Below, one piece after another: positions 41,411 through 51,531 of a stretch of 64,000 bases of DNA. The stretch is from Dyella ginsengisoli LA-4. GTDB lineage: Bacteria > Pseudomonadota > Gammaproteobacteria > Xanthomonadales > Rhodanobacteraceae. Location: contig NZ_AMSF01000016.1 of the NCBI RefSeq assembly GCF_000334915.1, positions 231,865-295,864 of the forward strand, written 5' to 3'. Numbering within the stretch: position 1 is the stretch's first letter; each line of letters begins with the position of its first letter. Made by a program: the position numbers and the translations under genes. The notes beneath the pieces were generated by a model, which saw only the letters and a list, made by a program, of their open reading frames with translations, ran no database searches and was not told where the DNA came from.

Positions 41411-42446
41411 GCGCATCGACATGGGCGGCTATACGCTGATCGAGAACGCACCGCTGGCCCGCCGCAACACGCTGCGGGTGGCGGCGAAGGCCCGACTGCT
41501 GGCGGAGATCCGCGACGCCAGCAAGCTGCCCGAGCTGCTCGACTTCCCCGCCGTGAAGCAGGGTCCGCTGCTGGTGCTCGGCGAAGGCAGCAACGTGCTG
41601 TTCGCCGGCGACTTCGACGGCACCGTGCTGGCGATGGCCACGCAGGGCGTGCAGGTGGAGGACGACGGCCGCATCGTGCGGCTGGCGGTGGCCGCCGGCG
41701 AGCGCTGGGACGACTTCGTGCGCTGGACCCTGGGCCAGGGCATCGCCGGGCTGGAGAACCTGATCCTGATCCCCGGCACGGTCGGTGCCGCACCGATCCA
41801 GAACATCGGCGCCTACGGCACCGAGGTGGCCGAGTTCATCGACAGCGTGGAAGCCTGGGACACCCGCGAGCGCCAGGTGGTGACGCTGGACCACGGCGCC
41901 TGTGCCTTCGGCTACCGCGACTCGCTGTTCAAGCGCGAGCCCGGCCGCTACGTGGTCACCGCCGTGCGCTTCGCGTTGCCGCGTACCCGCGAGCTGCGGC
42001 TGGACTACGCCGGCATCCGCGAGGAGCTGGCGCGCATGGGCGTGGACAAGCCCGCGCCGTTCCACGTGGCCGAGGCGATCATCCACCTGCGCACGCGCAA
42101 GCTGCCCGACCCGGCGGTGATCGGCAATGCCGGCAGCTTCTTCAAGAATCCGATCGTCGACGCCGCCACCGGCGAGGCGCTGAAACGCGAACACCCCGAG
42201 CTGGTCGCCTGGCCCACCGCCGACGGCCGCTGCAAGCTCTCCGCCGCCTGGCTGATCGAGGCGGCCGGACTGAAGGGTTATCGCGAAGGCGATGCAGGGA
42301 TCTCCTCGCGCCACGCGCTGGTGCTGGTCAACCACGGCCAGGCCACCGGCCGCGAACTGTGGGCGCTCGCCAGCCAGGTGATCGCCAGCGTGGAAGCCAC
42401 CTTCGGCGTGAAGCTGGAGCCCGAGCCGCTGGTCATCGGCGCCTGA
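41400..42446 (+). CDS. murB: UDP-N-acetylenolpyruvoylglucosamine reductase
   Basis: 348 residues. [20 protein letters not shown] and [27 protein letters not shown] are the FAD-binding blocks, FGYRDSLFK carries the substrate Tyr/Arg, [10 protein letters not shown] the catalytic Ser, and [29 protein letters not shown] is the type I MurB C-terminus. It makes UDP-MurNAc for peptidoglycan. It starts within pyrD and is followed by a terminator. Confidence 0.96.
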   Translation: MAAERIDMGGYTLIENAPLARRNTLRVAAKARLLAEIRDASKLPELLDFPAVKQGPLLVLGEGSNVLFAGDFDGTVLAMATQGVQVEDDGRIVRLAVAAGERWDDFVRWTLGQGIAGLENLILIPGTVGAAPIQNIGAYGTEVAEFIDSVEAWDTRERQVVTLDHGACAFGYRDSLFKREPGRYVVTAVRFALPRTRELRLDYAGIREELARMGVDKPAPFHVAEAIIHLRTRKLPDPAVIGNAGSFFKNPIVDAATGEALKREHPELVAWPTADGRCKLSAAWLIEAAGLKGYREGDAGISSRHALVLVNHGQATGRELWALASQVIASVEATFGVKLEPEPLVIGA

Positions 42447-42450
42447 GCGC

Positions 42451-42478
42451 GCGCGGCCGCCCGGCCGCGTGACTTTTT
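42451..42478 (+). terminator. Rho-independent terminator after murB
   Basis: An 8-bp stem cgcggccg/cggccgcg (loop CC) is followed after GTGAC by T5, immediately past the murB stop. Confidence 0.8.
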
Positions 42479-42491
42479 ACGCGATCTATAT

Positions 42492-42520
42492 GGGGTAGCG
42501 ATTTTTCGCTACCCCTTTCT
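42492..42520 (+). promoter_or_regulatory. Hairpin with T-tract in the kdp leader
   Basis: ggggtagcg and cgctacccc make a perfect 9-bp stem around an ATTTTT loop, followed by TTTCTTAT. It looks like a second terminator in tandem with that of murB, or an attenuator in the kdp leader. It lies about 50 bases before the first small ORF. Confidence 0.65.
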
Positions 42521-42571
42521 TATGCGCCGGTTTCGAGAATGCGCACCGTCACCTCGACGGAGCCTTCTCCC

Positions 42572-42661
42572 GTGGACATCCCCTATCTCCTGCTGATCGC
42601 CGCCCTGGCCGCCCTCACTGGCGGTCTGGTTCGCCTGTGCGAGCGGCTCGGCCGCCGCTGA
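42572..42661 (+). CDS. Possible tiny membrane protein upstream of kdpF
   Basis: 29 residues from a GTG start: DIPYLLLIAALAALTGGL is a single hydrophobic helix, ending RLCERLGRR. GGAG lies 9 bases before the GTG. An in-frame ATG at 42539 would add 11 residues. It is similar in style to KdpF but not homologous by eye. Small hydrophobic ORFs are known in front of kdpF in several proteobacteria. It may stabilise the Kdp complex. Assignment by position only. Confidence 0.5.
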   Translation: MDIPYLLLIAALAALTGGLVRLCERLGRR

Positions 42662-42687
42662 GCCGTCATGCACCGAAGGAACCTGCC

Positions 42688-42780
42688 ATGACCGCCCTCT
42701 ACATCCTCGCCACCGTGCTCGCGGTGGCCGTCACCGGCTACCTGTGCGTGGCCCTGCTCAAGCCGGAGTGGTTCGAATGA
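42688..42780 (+). CDS. kdpF: K+-transporting ATPase small subunit KdpF
   Basis: 30 residues: MTALYILATVLAVAVTGYLC, then VALLKPEWFE. The single helix ending in LLKPExF is the KdpF hallmark. AAGGA precedes the ATG. The stop overlaps the kdpA start (ATGA). It stabilises the KdpABC complex in the membrane. Confidence 0.92.
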   Translation: MTALYILATVLAVAVTGYLCVALLKPEWFE

Positions 42781-44552
42781 CCGCCAACGACTGGCTCCAG
42801 ATCGGCCTGTTCCTGGGCCTGCTCCTGCTGCTCGCGATCCCGCTGGGCAGCTACATGGCGCGCGTGTTCGCCGACACGCCGAACCGCGTCACCCGCCTCG
42901 GCGGCGGCATCGAACGCGCGATCTACCGCCTGTGCGGCATCCGTGCCGACGAAGACATGGGCTGGCAGCGCTACACGCTGGCCATGCTCGCGTTCAACCT
43001 GGTCGGCCTGCTCGTGGTCTACGCGCTGCAGCGCTGCCAGGCGTGGCTGCCGCTCAACCCGGCGCACCTGCCCGCGGTCTCCGCCGACTCGTCGATGAAT
43101 ACCGCGATCAGCTTTGCCAGCAACACCAACTGGCAGGGCTACGGCGGCGAATCGACGATGAGCTACCTGACCCAGATGCTCGGCCTGGCGGTGCAGAACT
43201 TCCTCTCCGCGGCCACCGGCATCGCCGTGCTGGTGGCGGTGATCCGCGGCTTCGTCCGCAAGAGCGCACAGGGCCTCGGCAACTTCTGGGTCGACCTGAC
43301 CCGCAGCACGCTGTACGTGTTGCTGCCGCTGTCGCTGCTGCTGTCGCTGGCGCTGGTCTCGCAGGGTGTGGTGCAGAACTTCCATCCCTATGCCGAAGCC
43401 ACGCTGGTCCAGCCCACCCACATTACCGAGACGGTCAGGGATGCCGCCGGGGTGGCGCACGCGCACGACGTCGCGGTGACCACACAGACCCTGCCGATGG
43501 GTCCGGCCGCCTCGCAGATCGCGATCAAGCAGCTGGGCACCAACGGCGGCGGCTTCTTCGGCGTCAATTCGGCGCATCCGTTCGAGAACCCGACACCGCT
43601 GAGCAACCTGCTGGAGATGCTGTCGATCCTGCTGATCCCGGCGGCGCTGTGCCTGACCTTCGGCCGCATGGTCGGCGACCGCCGCCAGGGCCGGGCGCTG
43701 CTGGCGACCATGCTGGCGATCTTCGTGCCGCTGCTGATCGCCTGCACCGCCGCCGAACAGGCCGGCACGCCGCTGCTCGCACACCTGGGCGTGGACCAGC
43801 ACGCCAGCGCGCTGCAGGCCGGCGGCAACATGGAGGGCAAGGAGACGCGCTTCGGCATCGTCGATTCGACGATCTGGGCGACCGCCACCGCCGCCGCCTC
43901 CAACGGCTCGGTCAACGCGATGCACGACTCGTTCACCCCGCTCGGCGGGCTGGTGCCGATGTGGCTGATCCAGCTCGGCGAGGTGATCTTCGGCGGCGTC
44001 GGCTCCGGCCTGTACGGCCTGCTCGCGTTTGCCGTGGTGGCGGTGTTCATCGCCGGCCTGATGGTCGGGCGCACCCCCGAGTACCTCGGCAAGAAGATCG
44101 AGGCGCACGAGATGAAGATGGCCTCGATCGCCGTGCTGATTCCCTGCGCGCTGGTGGTGATCGGCACCGCCATCGCGGTGATGGCACCGGCTGGCGTGGC
44201 CGGTGTCGCCAACCCCGGCGCGCACGGCTTCAGCGAGATCCTCTACGCGCTCAGCTCGGCCTCCAACAACAACGGCAGCGCGTTCGCCGGCCTCTCCGCC
44301 GACACGCCGTTCTGGAACGTGCTGCTCGGCATCTGCATGTTCCTGGCGCGCTACCCGCTGATCGTGGCGATGCTCGCCATGGCCGGTTCGCTCGCCGCCA
44401 AGCGTCGCGTGCCGCCGTCGGCCGGCACCCTGCCCACCCACACGCCGCTGTTCGTCGCGCTGCTGGCCTGCGTGGTGATCGTGGTGGGCGCGCTCACCTT
44501 CCTGCCCGCGCTGGCGCTCGGGCCGATCGTCGAATCTCTTTCGGGGCACTGA
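42777..44552 (+). CDS. kdpA: K+-transporting ATPase subunit KdpA
   Basis: 591 residues. KdpA is the potassium-selective channel-like subunit. Selectivity-filter-like loops are seen in TNWQGYGGES, KQLGTNGGGFFGVNSAHPFENPTPLSN, NEXT-type AAASNGSVNAMHDS and SSASNNNGSAFAGLSADTPFWN. The N-terminal IPLGSYMARVF is standard. It starts within kdpF and is 3 bases from kdpB. Confidence 0.96.
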   Translation: MTANDWLQIGLFLGLLLLLAIPLGSYMARVFADTPNRVTRLGGGIERAIYRLCGIRADEDMGWQRYTLAMLAFNLVGLLVVYALQRCQAWLPLNPAHLPAVSADSSMNTAISFASNTNWQGYGGESTMSYLTQMLGLAVQNFLSAATGIAVLVAVIRGFVRKSAQGLGNFWVDLTRSTLYVLLPLSLLLSLALVSQGVVQNFHPYAEATLVQPTHITETVRDAAGVAHAHDVAVTTQTLPMGPAASQIAIKQLGTNGGGFFGVNSAHPFENPTPLSNLLEMLSILLIPAALCLTFGRMVGDRRQGRALLATMLAIFVPLLIACTAAEQAGTPLLAHLGVDQHASALQAGGNMEGKETRFGIVDSTIWATATAAASNGSVNAMHDSFTPLGGLVPMWLIQLGEVIFGGVGSGLYGLLAFAVVAVFIAGLMVGRTPEYLGKKIEAHEMKMASIAVLIPCALVVIGTAIAVMAPAGVAGVANPGAHGFSEILYALSSASNNNGSAFAGLSADTPFWNVLLGICMFLARYPLIVAMLAMAGSLAAKRRVPPSAGTLPTHTPLFVALLACVVIVVGALTFLPALALGPIVESLSGH

Positions 44553-44555
44553 TCC

Positions 44556-46628
44556 ATGACTTCGCATACCCAGGCGAGCGTGCGTTTCGACCGCGAGCTG
44601 GTGCTCGACGCCGCCGCCGACGCCTTCCGCAAGCTGTCGCCGCGGCTGCAGTTCCGCAATCCGGTGATGTTCGTGGTGTTCCTGTGCAGCCTGCTCACCA
44701 CCGGGCTGTGGCTGCAGGCGCTGACCGGCCACGGCGAGGCGCCGACCGGCTTCATCTTCGGGGTGAGCCTGTGGCTGTGGTTCACCCTGCTGTTCGCCAA
44801 CTTCGCCGAGGCGCTGGCCGAAGGCCGCGGCAAGGCCCAGGCCAACGCGCTGCGCAGCACGCGCCGCGCGGTGCCGGCGAAGAAGCTCGCCGCGCCGCAG
44901 CGCGGCGGCGCGGTGACGGTGATGTCCTCGGCTGATCTGCGCGTCGGCGACGTGGTGCTGGTGGAAGCCGGCGACATCCTGCCCGGCGACGGCGAGGCGA
45001 TCGTCGGCGCGGCCAGCGTCAACGAGGCAGCGATCACCGGCGAATCCGCGCCGGTGATCCGCGAGGCTGGCGGCGATCGCAGCGCGGTCACCGGCGGCAC
45101 CGAGCTGCTGTCGGACTGGCTGGTGGTGCGGATCACCCGCAACCCGGGCGAGAGCTTCCTCGACCGCATGATCGCGATGGTCGAAGGCGCCGCGCGGCGC
45201 AAGACGCCGAACGAGATCGCGCTGACCATCCTCTTGGCCAAATTCACCCTGATCTTCCTGCTCGCCTGCGCGACGCTGCTGCCGTACTCCATCTACAGCG
45301 TGCAGGCCGCCGGCAGCGGCAGCCCGATCACCCTTACCGTGCTGGTGGCGCTGCTGGTGTGCCTGATTCCGACCACGATCGGCGCGCTGCTGTCGGCGAT
45401 CGGCATCGCCGGCATGGACCGGATGATCCGCGCCAACGTGATCGCCACCTCCGGCCGTGCGGTGGAAGCGGCCGGCGACGTCGACGTGCTGCTGCTGGAC
45501 AAGACCGGCACGATCACCCTGGGCAACCGCCAGGCAGTCGCCTTCCTGCCCGCGCCGGGCATCGACGAACGCGTCCTGGCCGAGGCGGCGCAGCTGGCTT
45601 CGCTGGCCGACGAGACGCCCGAGGGCCGCAGCGTGGTGATGCTGGCGCGCGAGCGCCATGGCCTGGCGGCGCCCGAGCGCGAGCAGGCCATCGGCGAGTT
45701 CGTGCCGTTCACCGCGCAGACCCGCATGAGCGGCGTGGACCTGCCCGACCGCGTCATCCGCAAGGGCGCCGTCGACGCGGTGGAACGTTACCTCACCGCA
45801 TCCGGAAGCACGCTGCCGGCGGCGGTGAAGCGCGCCGCCGAGGAAGTGGCCCGGCGCGGCGCCACGCCGCTGATCGTCGCCCAGGGTCCGCTGGCACTCG
45901 GCGTGATCGAGCTGAAGGACATCGTCAAGGGCGGCATCAAGGAACGCTTCGCCGAGATGCGCGCGATGGGCATCAAGACGGTGATGATCACCGGCGACAA
46001 CCCGCTCACCGCCGCCGCGATCGCCGCCGAGGCCGGCGTGGACGACTTCCTCGCCGAGGCCACGCCGGAAGCCAAGCTCGCGCTGATCCGCGAGATCCAG
46101 GCCGAGAACCGGCTGGTGGCGATGTGCGGCGACGGCACGAACGACGCGCCCGCGCTGGCGCAGGCCGACGTCGCGGTGGCGATGAACAGCGGCACGCAGG
46201 CGGCGAAAGAGGCCGGCAACATGGTCGACCTCGATTCCAACCCGACCAAGCTGATCGAGATCGTGGCGATCGGCAAGCAGATGCTGATCACCCGCGGCGC
46301 GCTGACCACGTTCTCGATCGCCAACGACATCGCCAAGTACTTCGCGATCATTCCCGCCGCCTTCGCCAGCACCTACCCGGCGCTCAACGCGCTCAACGTG
46401 ATGCACCTGGCCACGCCGCGCAGCGCGATCCTGTCGGCGGTGATCTTCAACGCGCTGATCATCGTGTTCCTGATTCCGTTGGCACTGAAGGGCGTGGCCT
46501 ACCGCGCGCTCGGCGCCGGCGCTCTGCTGCGGCGGAACCTGCTGGTGTACGGGCTGGGCGGCATCGTCGTGCCCTTCCTCGGCATCAAGCTGATCGACCT
46601 TTTGCTGGTGCTGCTCGGCCTTTCCTGA
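44556..46628 (+). CDS. kdpB: K+-transporting P-type ATPase subunit KdpB
   Basis: 690 residues. The phosphorylated Asp315 is in [13 protein letters not shown]. The actuator motif is [11 protein letters not shown] (TGES) and the hinge is [46 protein letters not shown]. The KdpB-specific helix [20 protein letters not shown] is intact. It hydrolyses ATP to power high-affinity K+ import. A porin-like gene, not kdpC, follows 26 bases downstream. Confidence 0.97.
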   Translation: MTSHTQASVRFDRELVLDAAADAFRKLSPRLQFRNPVMFVVFLCSLLTTGLWLQALTGHGEAPTGFIFGVSLWLWFTLLFANFAEALAEGRGKAQANALRSTRRAVPAKKLAAPQRGGAVTVMSSADLRVGDVVLVEAGDILPGDGEAIVGAASVNEAAITGESAPVIREAGGDRSAVTGGTELLSDWLVVRITRNPGESFLDRMIAMVEGAARRKTPNEIALTILLAKFTLIFLLACATLLPYSIYSVQAAGSGSPITLTVLVALLVCLIPTTIGALLSAIGIAGMDRMIRANVIATSGRAVEAAGDVDVLLLDKTGTITLGNRQAVAFLPAPGIDERVLAEAAQLASLADETPEGRSVVMLARERHGLAAPEREQAIGEFVPFTAQTRMSGVDLPDRVIRKGAVDAVERYLTASGSTLPAAVKRAAEEVARRGATPLIVAQGPLALGVIELKDIVKGGIKERFAEMRAMGIKTVMITGDNPLTAAAIAAEAGVDDFLAEATPEAKLALIREIQAENRLVAMCGDGTNDAPALAQADVAVAMNSGTQAAKEAGNMVDLDSNPTKLIEIVAIGKQMLITRGALTTFSIANDIAKYFAIIPAAFASTYPALNALNVMHLATPRSAILSAVIFNALIIVFLIPLALKGVAYRALGAGALLRRNLLVYGLGGIVVPFLGIKLIDLLLVLLGLS

Positions 46629-46654
46629 GCGCCCCTTTTTTCCGGAGCCTGTCC

Positions 46655-47458
46655 ATGTCTCGCCTTCGTGCCGCTACAGCGGCCCTGTCCCTCTTCGCCG
46701 GCATCGCCGTCGCCCACGCCGGCGACGCGACACCGGTCAGCGGCAACCTCGCCGTGACCTCCGACGACCTGTTCCGCGGCCTCACTCAGACCTGGGGCCG
46801 CCCGGCCATCCAGGGCGGCGCCGACTACGCCAACCCGAACGGCTTCGCCGCCGGCTTCTGGGGTTCGAGCATCAGCGAGCGCAGCTATCCCGGCGGCGCG
46901 ATGGAGCTGGATCTCTATGCCAGCTACGGCCGCGCCATCGACGCCGACTGGTCCTGGCGCGTGGGCCTGTACGGATACGTGTATCCCGGCGCCAACCTCG
47001 ACCGGGCCGGCCTGCCGCATCGCTCGCTCGACACCGCCGAGTTCAACGCCGCGCTGGGCTGGAAGCAGTTCACGCTGAAGTACAACCGTGCGCTCACCGA
47101 CTACTTCGGCGTCGATACCGAACAGGGCTATGCCGGCGACTCCAGGGGCACCAGCTACCTGCAGCTCGATGCCACGTTCCCGCTGGCCGACGCCTGGAGC
47201 CTGGCCCTGCACGCCGGCCACACGCACTACACCACCGCACTGGCCGCGCCGCTGACGAACGGTGCGCGCGATCCGGGCTACAGCGACGTCGGCGCCACGC
47301 TGAAAGTCCAGCTCGATCCGCACTGGTCGCTCAGCGGCGGCATCACCCACGCCACCAACGCGGCGTTCTATCGCCACACCAGCAGCTTTCTCGACGCCAG
47401 CGACACCCGCAACGTGGGCGGCACGCGCGGCTTCGTGATGCTGCAGGGCACGTTCTGA
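46655..47458 (+). CDS. TorF-family putative porin inside the kdp operon
   Basis: 267 residues with signal peptide ([22 protein letters not shown]). [45 protein letters not shown] is the TIGR02001/Gcw_chp signature. About a dozen amphipathic beta strands follow, ending in an aromatic residue (QGTF), as expected for an outer-membrane barrel. CCGGAG precedes the start. It sits between kdpB and kdpC with short gaps (26 and 13 bases), so it should be co-expressed under potassium limitation. A role in passing K+ across the outer membrane is my inference. Confidence 0.87.
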   Translation: MSRLRAATAALSLFAGIAVAHAGDATPVSGNLAVTSDDLFRGLTQTWGRPAIQGGADYANPNGFAAGFWGSSISERSYPGGAMELDLYASYGRAIDADWSWRVGLYGYVYPGANLDRAGLPHRSLDTAEFNAALGWKQFTLKYNRALTDYFGVDTEQGYAGDSRGTSYLQLDATFPLADAWSLALHAGHTHYTTALAAPLTNGARDPGYSDVGATLKVQLDPHWSLSGGITHATNAAFYRHTSSFLDASDTRNVGGTRGFVMLQGTF

Positions 47459-47471
47459 CCGGAGGTCTGCC

Positions 47472-48047
47472 ATGTTCAAGCTGCTGCGCGCTTCCCTGCT
47501 CATGCTGCTGGTGATGACCGTCATCACCGGCGTGCTCTATCCGCTCGCCGTCACCGGCGTGGCCCACGTGGCATTTCCGCATCAGGCCGACGGCAGCCTG
47601 ATCGTGCGCGACGGGCACGTCGTCGGTTCGCGGCTGATCGGCCAGCCGTTCGACGATCCGCGCTACTTCTGGGGTCGCCCCTCGGCCACCTCGCCGCAGC
47701 CGTACAACGGCGCGTCGTCGTCCGGCTCGAACCTCGGCCCGACCAATCCCGCACTGGCCGATGCCGTGCGCCAGCGCATCGCGGCGCTGCGCGCGGCCGA
47801 TCCCGGCAACATGCAGCCGGTGCCGGTGGACCTGGTCACCGCGTCAGGCAGCGGCCTGGACCCGGAGATCAGCCCGGCGGCGGCGCAGTACCAGCTGGCG
47901 CGCGTGGCGCGCGTCCGTCATCTCGACGTGGCGCAGGTCCGGCAGCTGGTCGCGGCGCATACGCAGGGCCGCTGGCTGGGCCTGTTCGGCGAACCGCGGG
48001 TCAACGTGCTGGCGCTGAACCTGGCGCTGGACGCCACCTCGCACTGA
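47472..48047 (+). CDS. kdpC: K+-transporting ATPase subunit KdpC
   Basis: 191 residues. One N-terminal helix carries [20 protein letters not shown]. Conserved periplasmic blocks follow: [65 protein letters not shown] and [15 protein letters not shown]. It stabilises the assembled pump. GGAGGTC precedes the ATG. Confidence 0.96.
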   Translation: MFKLLRASLLMLLVMTVITGVLYPLAVTGVAHVAFPHQADGSLIVRDGHVVGSRLIGQPFDDPRYFWGRPSATSPQPYNGASSSGSNLGPTNPALADAVRQRIAALRAADPGNMQPVPVDLVTASGSGLDPEISPAAAQYQLARVARVRHLDVAQVRQLVAAHTQGRWLGLFGEPRVNVLALNLALDATSH

Positions 48048-48057
48048 GTTCACGAGC

Positions 48058-50727
48058 ATGACCGACACGCCCCGCGACGCCCGCGCCGACGCCCTGCTGC
48101 AGGCCGTGCAGGACGATGCGCGCGCGGCCGGGCTGAAGATCTTCCTCGGCGCCGCGCCCGGCGTCGGCAAGACCTTCGCCATGCTCTCGGCCGCGCGCGA
48201 GCTGCGGCGCCAGGGCGTCGACGTGGTGGTAGGACTGGTCGAAACCCACGGCCGCGCGGAGACCGCCGCGCTGCTGGAAGGCCTGGAGCTGCTGCCACGG
48301 CGACCGGGCGAGCGCCACGGCGGTCGCCCGATGGACGAATTCGATCTCGATGCCGCGCTGGCGCGCCACCCCACTGTGCTGCTGGTCGACGAGCTGGCCC
48401 ACACCAACCTGCCCGGCGGACGGCATGCCAAGCGCTGGCAGGACATCGCCGAATTGCTCGACGCCGGCATCGCCGTCTACACCACGCTCAACGTGCAGCA
48501 CCTGGAGAGCCGCAACGACCAGGTGCGGCGGATCACCGGCGTCGCCGTGCGCGAGACCGTGCCGGACGCGTTCCTCGACCGCGCGCGCGACATCGTGCTG
48601 GTCGACCTGCCGCCACGCGAGCTGATCGACCGGCTCAAGCAGGGCAAGGTCTACGTGCCGGAGACCGCCGCCGCCGCGCTCAATGCCTTTTTCTCACCGG
48701 GCAACCTGGCCGCATTGCGCGAGCTGGCGCTGGAGACCATCGCCCATCACGTCGACAGCGACCTGCGCGACCACATGCTGGCGCGCGGCAGCGCGATGAC
48801 CGTGCGACGGCGGGTGATGGCGGCGATCGACGGCCACGGCCAGAGCGAATACCTGGTGCGCGTGACGCGGCGTATCGCCGAGCGACGCGGCGCGCCGTGG
48901 AGCGTGGTGTTCGTCGATACCGGCGCACCGCTGGAGCCGGAGCGTCGCGAGCGGCTGGACGCCGCCATGCGCCTGGCACAGCGGCTCGGTGGCGAACCGG
49001 TGACGCTGCGCGGCCAGGCCATCGCCGACGAACTGCTCGCGCATGCCGACCGCGAAGGGGTCGGCCAGATCCTGATCGGGCGCACGCGCGAGCGTCCGCT
49101 CGCGCGGCTGCTCGGCATCTCGCTGACCCAGCGCCTGATGCGCCGCGGTGCGCACATGGAGCTGACCATCATCGCCACGCCGGCCGAGCGGGTGCAGGCG
49201 CGGCGAAGGGCACGGCAGCCGGTACGCACCGCATCGAGCGGCGCCTATGGCTATGCCACCGCGGTGATCGCAGCCGCCTTCGCGCTCGCCTTCGTCGCCA
49301 ACACCTGGCTGGGCGTCGCCAACCTGTCGCTGATCTTCCTTACCGCGGTGCTGGTGGTCGCGGTGCGCTCGCGCATGGCGGTGGCCGTGTATGCCGCGCT
49401 GCTGTGCTTCCTGGGATACAACTTCTTCTTCACCGAACCGCGCTACACACTGCGCATCAGCCATCCGGACGACGTGCTGGCGGTGGGCCTGTTCCTGCTC
49501 GCGGCGCTGGTCTGCAGCCGGCTGGCGACGCGCCTGGCGACCCAGGTCCGTTCGCTGCGTATCGCGCAGGTGCACGCACGTGCGCTGCTTGGCCTGGGTC
49601 AGCAGCTGACGGCCAGCGCCGATGCAGGCGGCGCGCGACAGGCCGGTGCACGCGCCATGGCCACCGCGCTGGACGCCGAGGTGGCGATCCTGGCGCGCAG
49701 CGCCGACGGGCAACTGCAGGTCGCCCATGCCGCTCCCCGCGCCATCCAGCTGTCGCCCCAGGACATGGCGGCAGCCGACTGGTGCGAACGCCACCACGAG
49801 CCGGCCGGCCGCTTCACCGACACCCTGCACGGTGCCAGCGGCTGGGCGCTGCCACTGGCGGTGGACGAGCACCGGCTCGGCGTCGCCTTCGTACGCCTGC
49901 CGACGGACGCGAAGCTGGACGCGGAACGCCGGCGCCTGGCGCTGGCCATGGCGCAGGATCTGGCCCGCGCGCTCGAGCGCGCCCGGCTCGCCGACGAACT
50001 GGAGGGCGCCCGCGTGCAGGGCGAGACCGAGCGCCTGCGCAACGCCCTGCTGTCGTCGGTCTCGCACGACCTGCGCTCGCCGCTGGCAGCGATGATCGGC
50101 GCCGCCGGCACCCTGGTGTCGTATCGCCGCCAGTTGCCGGACGAAGAGCTCGACCAGTTGCTGCAATCGATCCTCGGCGAGGGACAGCGGCTGGACCGCT
50201 ATATCCAGAACCTGCTCGACATGACCCGGCTGGGCCACGGCACGCTGACCTTGAATCGCGACTGGATCGCCGCCGACGACATCGTCGCTTCGGCCGTTGC
50301 CCGGGTGCGCAAACTGTTTCCCGAGCTGCGCCTGCAGGTGCACGGCACGCCGGAGCCGGTGCTGCTGCACGTGCATCCGGCGCTGATCGAGCAGGCGCTG
50401 TTCAACATCCTGGAGAACGCCGCGCGGTTCTCGCCGCCAAACGAAGCGGTGCGCGTGGAAGCCCACGCCGCGAACGACCAGCTGACGATCGACGTGAGCG
50501 ATCGCGGCCCCGGCATCCCGGAGGACGAACGCGCACGGATCTTCGACATGTTCTACTCGGTCGCGCGCGGCGACCGCGCCCCGCAGAGCACCGGCATGGG
50601 CCTGGCGATCTGCCGCGGCATGATCGGCGCCCATGGCGGCAGCGTCGAAGCGCTGCCGGGCGACGGCCGCGGCACCACCATCCGCATCACCCTGCCGGTG
50701 CCCCCGGCACCGGCAGCGGACGGCTGA
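48058..50727 (+). CDS. kdpD: Potassium sensor histidine kinase KdpD
   Basis: 889 residues. The N-terminal KdpD domain has Walker A GAAPGVGKTFAML (31-39) and DELAHTN. A USP domain follows (about 250-380), then four membrane helices, GAF, HisKA with His670 (SSVSHDLRSPLAAMIGA), and the ATPase domain with FNILENAARFSP, DRGPGIP and GMGLAICRGMIGAHGG. It senses K+ limitation and osmotic stress. No kdpE follows; the next gene runs the other way and its stop codon is directly adjacent. Confidence 0.96.
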   Translation: MTDTPRDARADALLQAVQDDARAAGLKIFLGAAPGVGKTFAMLSAARELRRQGVDVVVGLVETHGRAETAALLEGLELLPRRPGERHGGRPMDEFDLDAALARHPTVLLVDELAHTNLPGGRHAKRWQDIAELLDAGIAVYTTLNVQHLESRNDQVRRITGVAVRETVPDAFLDRARDIVLVDLPPRELIDRLKQGKVYVPETAAAALNAFFSPGNLAALRELALETIAHHVDSDLRDHMLARGSAMTVRRRVMAAIDGHGQSEYLVRVTRRIAERRGAPWSVVFVDTGAPLEPERRERLDAAMRLAQRLGGEPVTLRGQAIADELLAHADREGVGQILIGRTRERPLARLLGISLTQRLMRRGAHMELTIIATPAERVQARRRARQPVRTASSGAYGYATAVIAAAFALAFVANTWLGVANLSLIFLTAVLVVAVRSRMAVAVYAALLCFLGYNFFFTEPRYTLRISHPDDVLAVGLFLLAALVCSRLATRLATQVRSLRIAQVHARALLGLGQQLTASADAGGARQAGARAMATALDAEVAILARSADGQLQVAHAAPRAIQLSPQDMAAADWCERHHEPAGRFTDTLHGASGWALPLAVDEHRLGVAFVRLPTDAKLDAERRRLALAMAQDLARALERARLADELEGARVQGETERLRNALLSSVSHDLRSPLAAMIGAAGTLVSYRRQLPDEELDQLLQSILGEGQRLDRYIQNLLDMTRLGHGTLTLNRDWIAADDIVASAVARVRKLFPELRLQVHGTPEPVLLHVHPALIEQALFNILENAARFSPPNEAVRVEAHAANDQLTIDVSDRGPGIPEDERARIFDMFYSVARGDRAPQSTGMGLAICRGMIGAHGGSVEALPGDGRGTTIRITLPVPPAPAADG

Positions 50728-51483
50728 TCAGCGCCGCGCCTTGGACAGCAGGCGCAGGATCTCCAGGTACAACCACACCAGGGTCACCATCAGCGCGAAC
50801 GCGCCGTACCACTCCATGTACTTCGGTGCGCCCTGCGCGGCACCGCGGTCGATCAGGTCGAAATCCAGCGTCAGGTTGAGCGCGGCCAGACCCACCACCA
50901 GCAGGCTGAAGCCGATGCCCAGCGCGCCGGACTCGTGGATGAAGGGAATCTGGATGTGGGTGAACGCACGCAGGCCGATATCCACCAGATAAAGCAGCGC
51001 GATGCCGCCGGTGGCCGCCACCACGCCGGTGCGGAACTTGTCGGTGACCTTGATGATGCCGGTGCGGTAGAGCGTCAGCATGACCGCCAGCACGGCCAGG
51101 GTGAGCATCACCGCCTGCAGCACGATGCCGGCGTAGCGCAGTTCCATCATCGCCGACAGCCCGCCCAGCGCGAAGCCTTCGGCGATGGCGTACAGCGGCG
51201 CGGTGATGCCTGCCCAGCGGGGAGCGAAGGTGGTGACCATTGCCAGCACGAAGCCGACGATGAGCCCGCCCCACAGGAACGGCGACACGGCGGCCACGGC
51301 CTGGGCGAGGTTGCCGCCGGCCGCGGCATCGAGGAAGCGGTGCCAGGTGAAGCTGCCGGTGACCACGATCAACAGCAACAGCAGGCCGCTCTTGGCGATG
51401 GTGCCGTTCATGGTCATCCGCTCGCCTTCGGCGAACAGTCCCTGGAACGTCTTTTCCTGCAATACCGGGTTGCCCGTGCGCAT
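50728..51483 (-). CDS. Bax inhibitor-1/YccA-like membrane protein
   Basis: 251 residues, seven helices. MTMNGTIAKSGLLLLLIVVTGSFTW, APLYAIAEGFALGGLSAMMELRYAGIVLQAV and a C-terminal FDLIDRGAAQGAPKYMEWYGAFALMVTLVWLYLEILRLL match the YccA/YetJ-type family with its conserved acidic residues. Related proteins form pH-sensitive calcium leak channels or inhibit the FtsH protease. The role here is unknown. Its stop directly abuts that of kdpD on the other strand (shared TGATCA). Confidence 0.9.
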   Translation of the reverse strand: MRTGNPVLQEKTFQGLFAEGERMTMNGTIAKSGLLLLLIVVTGSFTWHRFLDAAAGGNLAQAVAAVSPFLWGGLIVGFVLAMVTTFAPRWAGITAPLYAIAEGFALGGLSAMMELRYAGIVLQAVMLTLAVLAVMLTLYRTGIIKVTDKFRTGVVAATGGIALLYLVDIGLRAFTHIQIPFIHESGALGIGFSLLVVGLAALNLTLDFDLIDRGAAQGAPKYMEWYGAFALMVTLVWLYLEILRLLSKARR

Positions 51484-51531
51484 CTGGATCTCCTGAGGGA
51501 TGCCACGGTCCGCGTGGCGACAGCTGCGATC

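Noticed and set aside
42738..46406. Open reading frame of 1222 codons antisense to kdpA and kdpB
   Set aside because: The composition is His/Arg/Asp/Gln-rich filler typical of the antisense frame of a high-GC gene. It covers clear kdpA/kdpB coding and shows no family motif.
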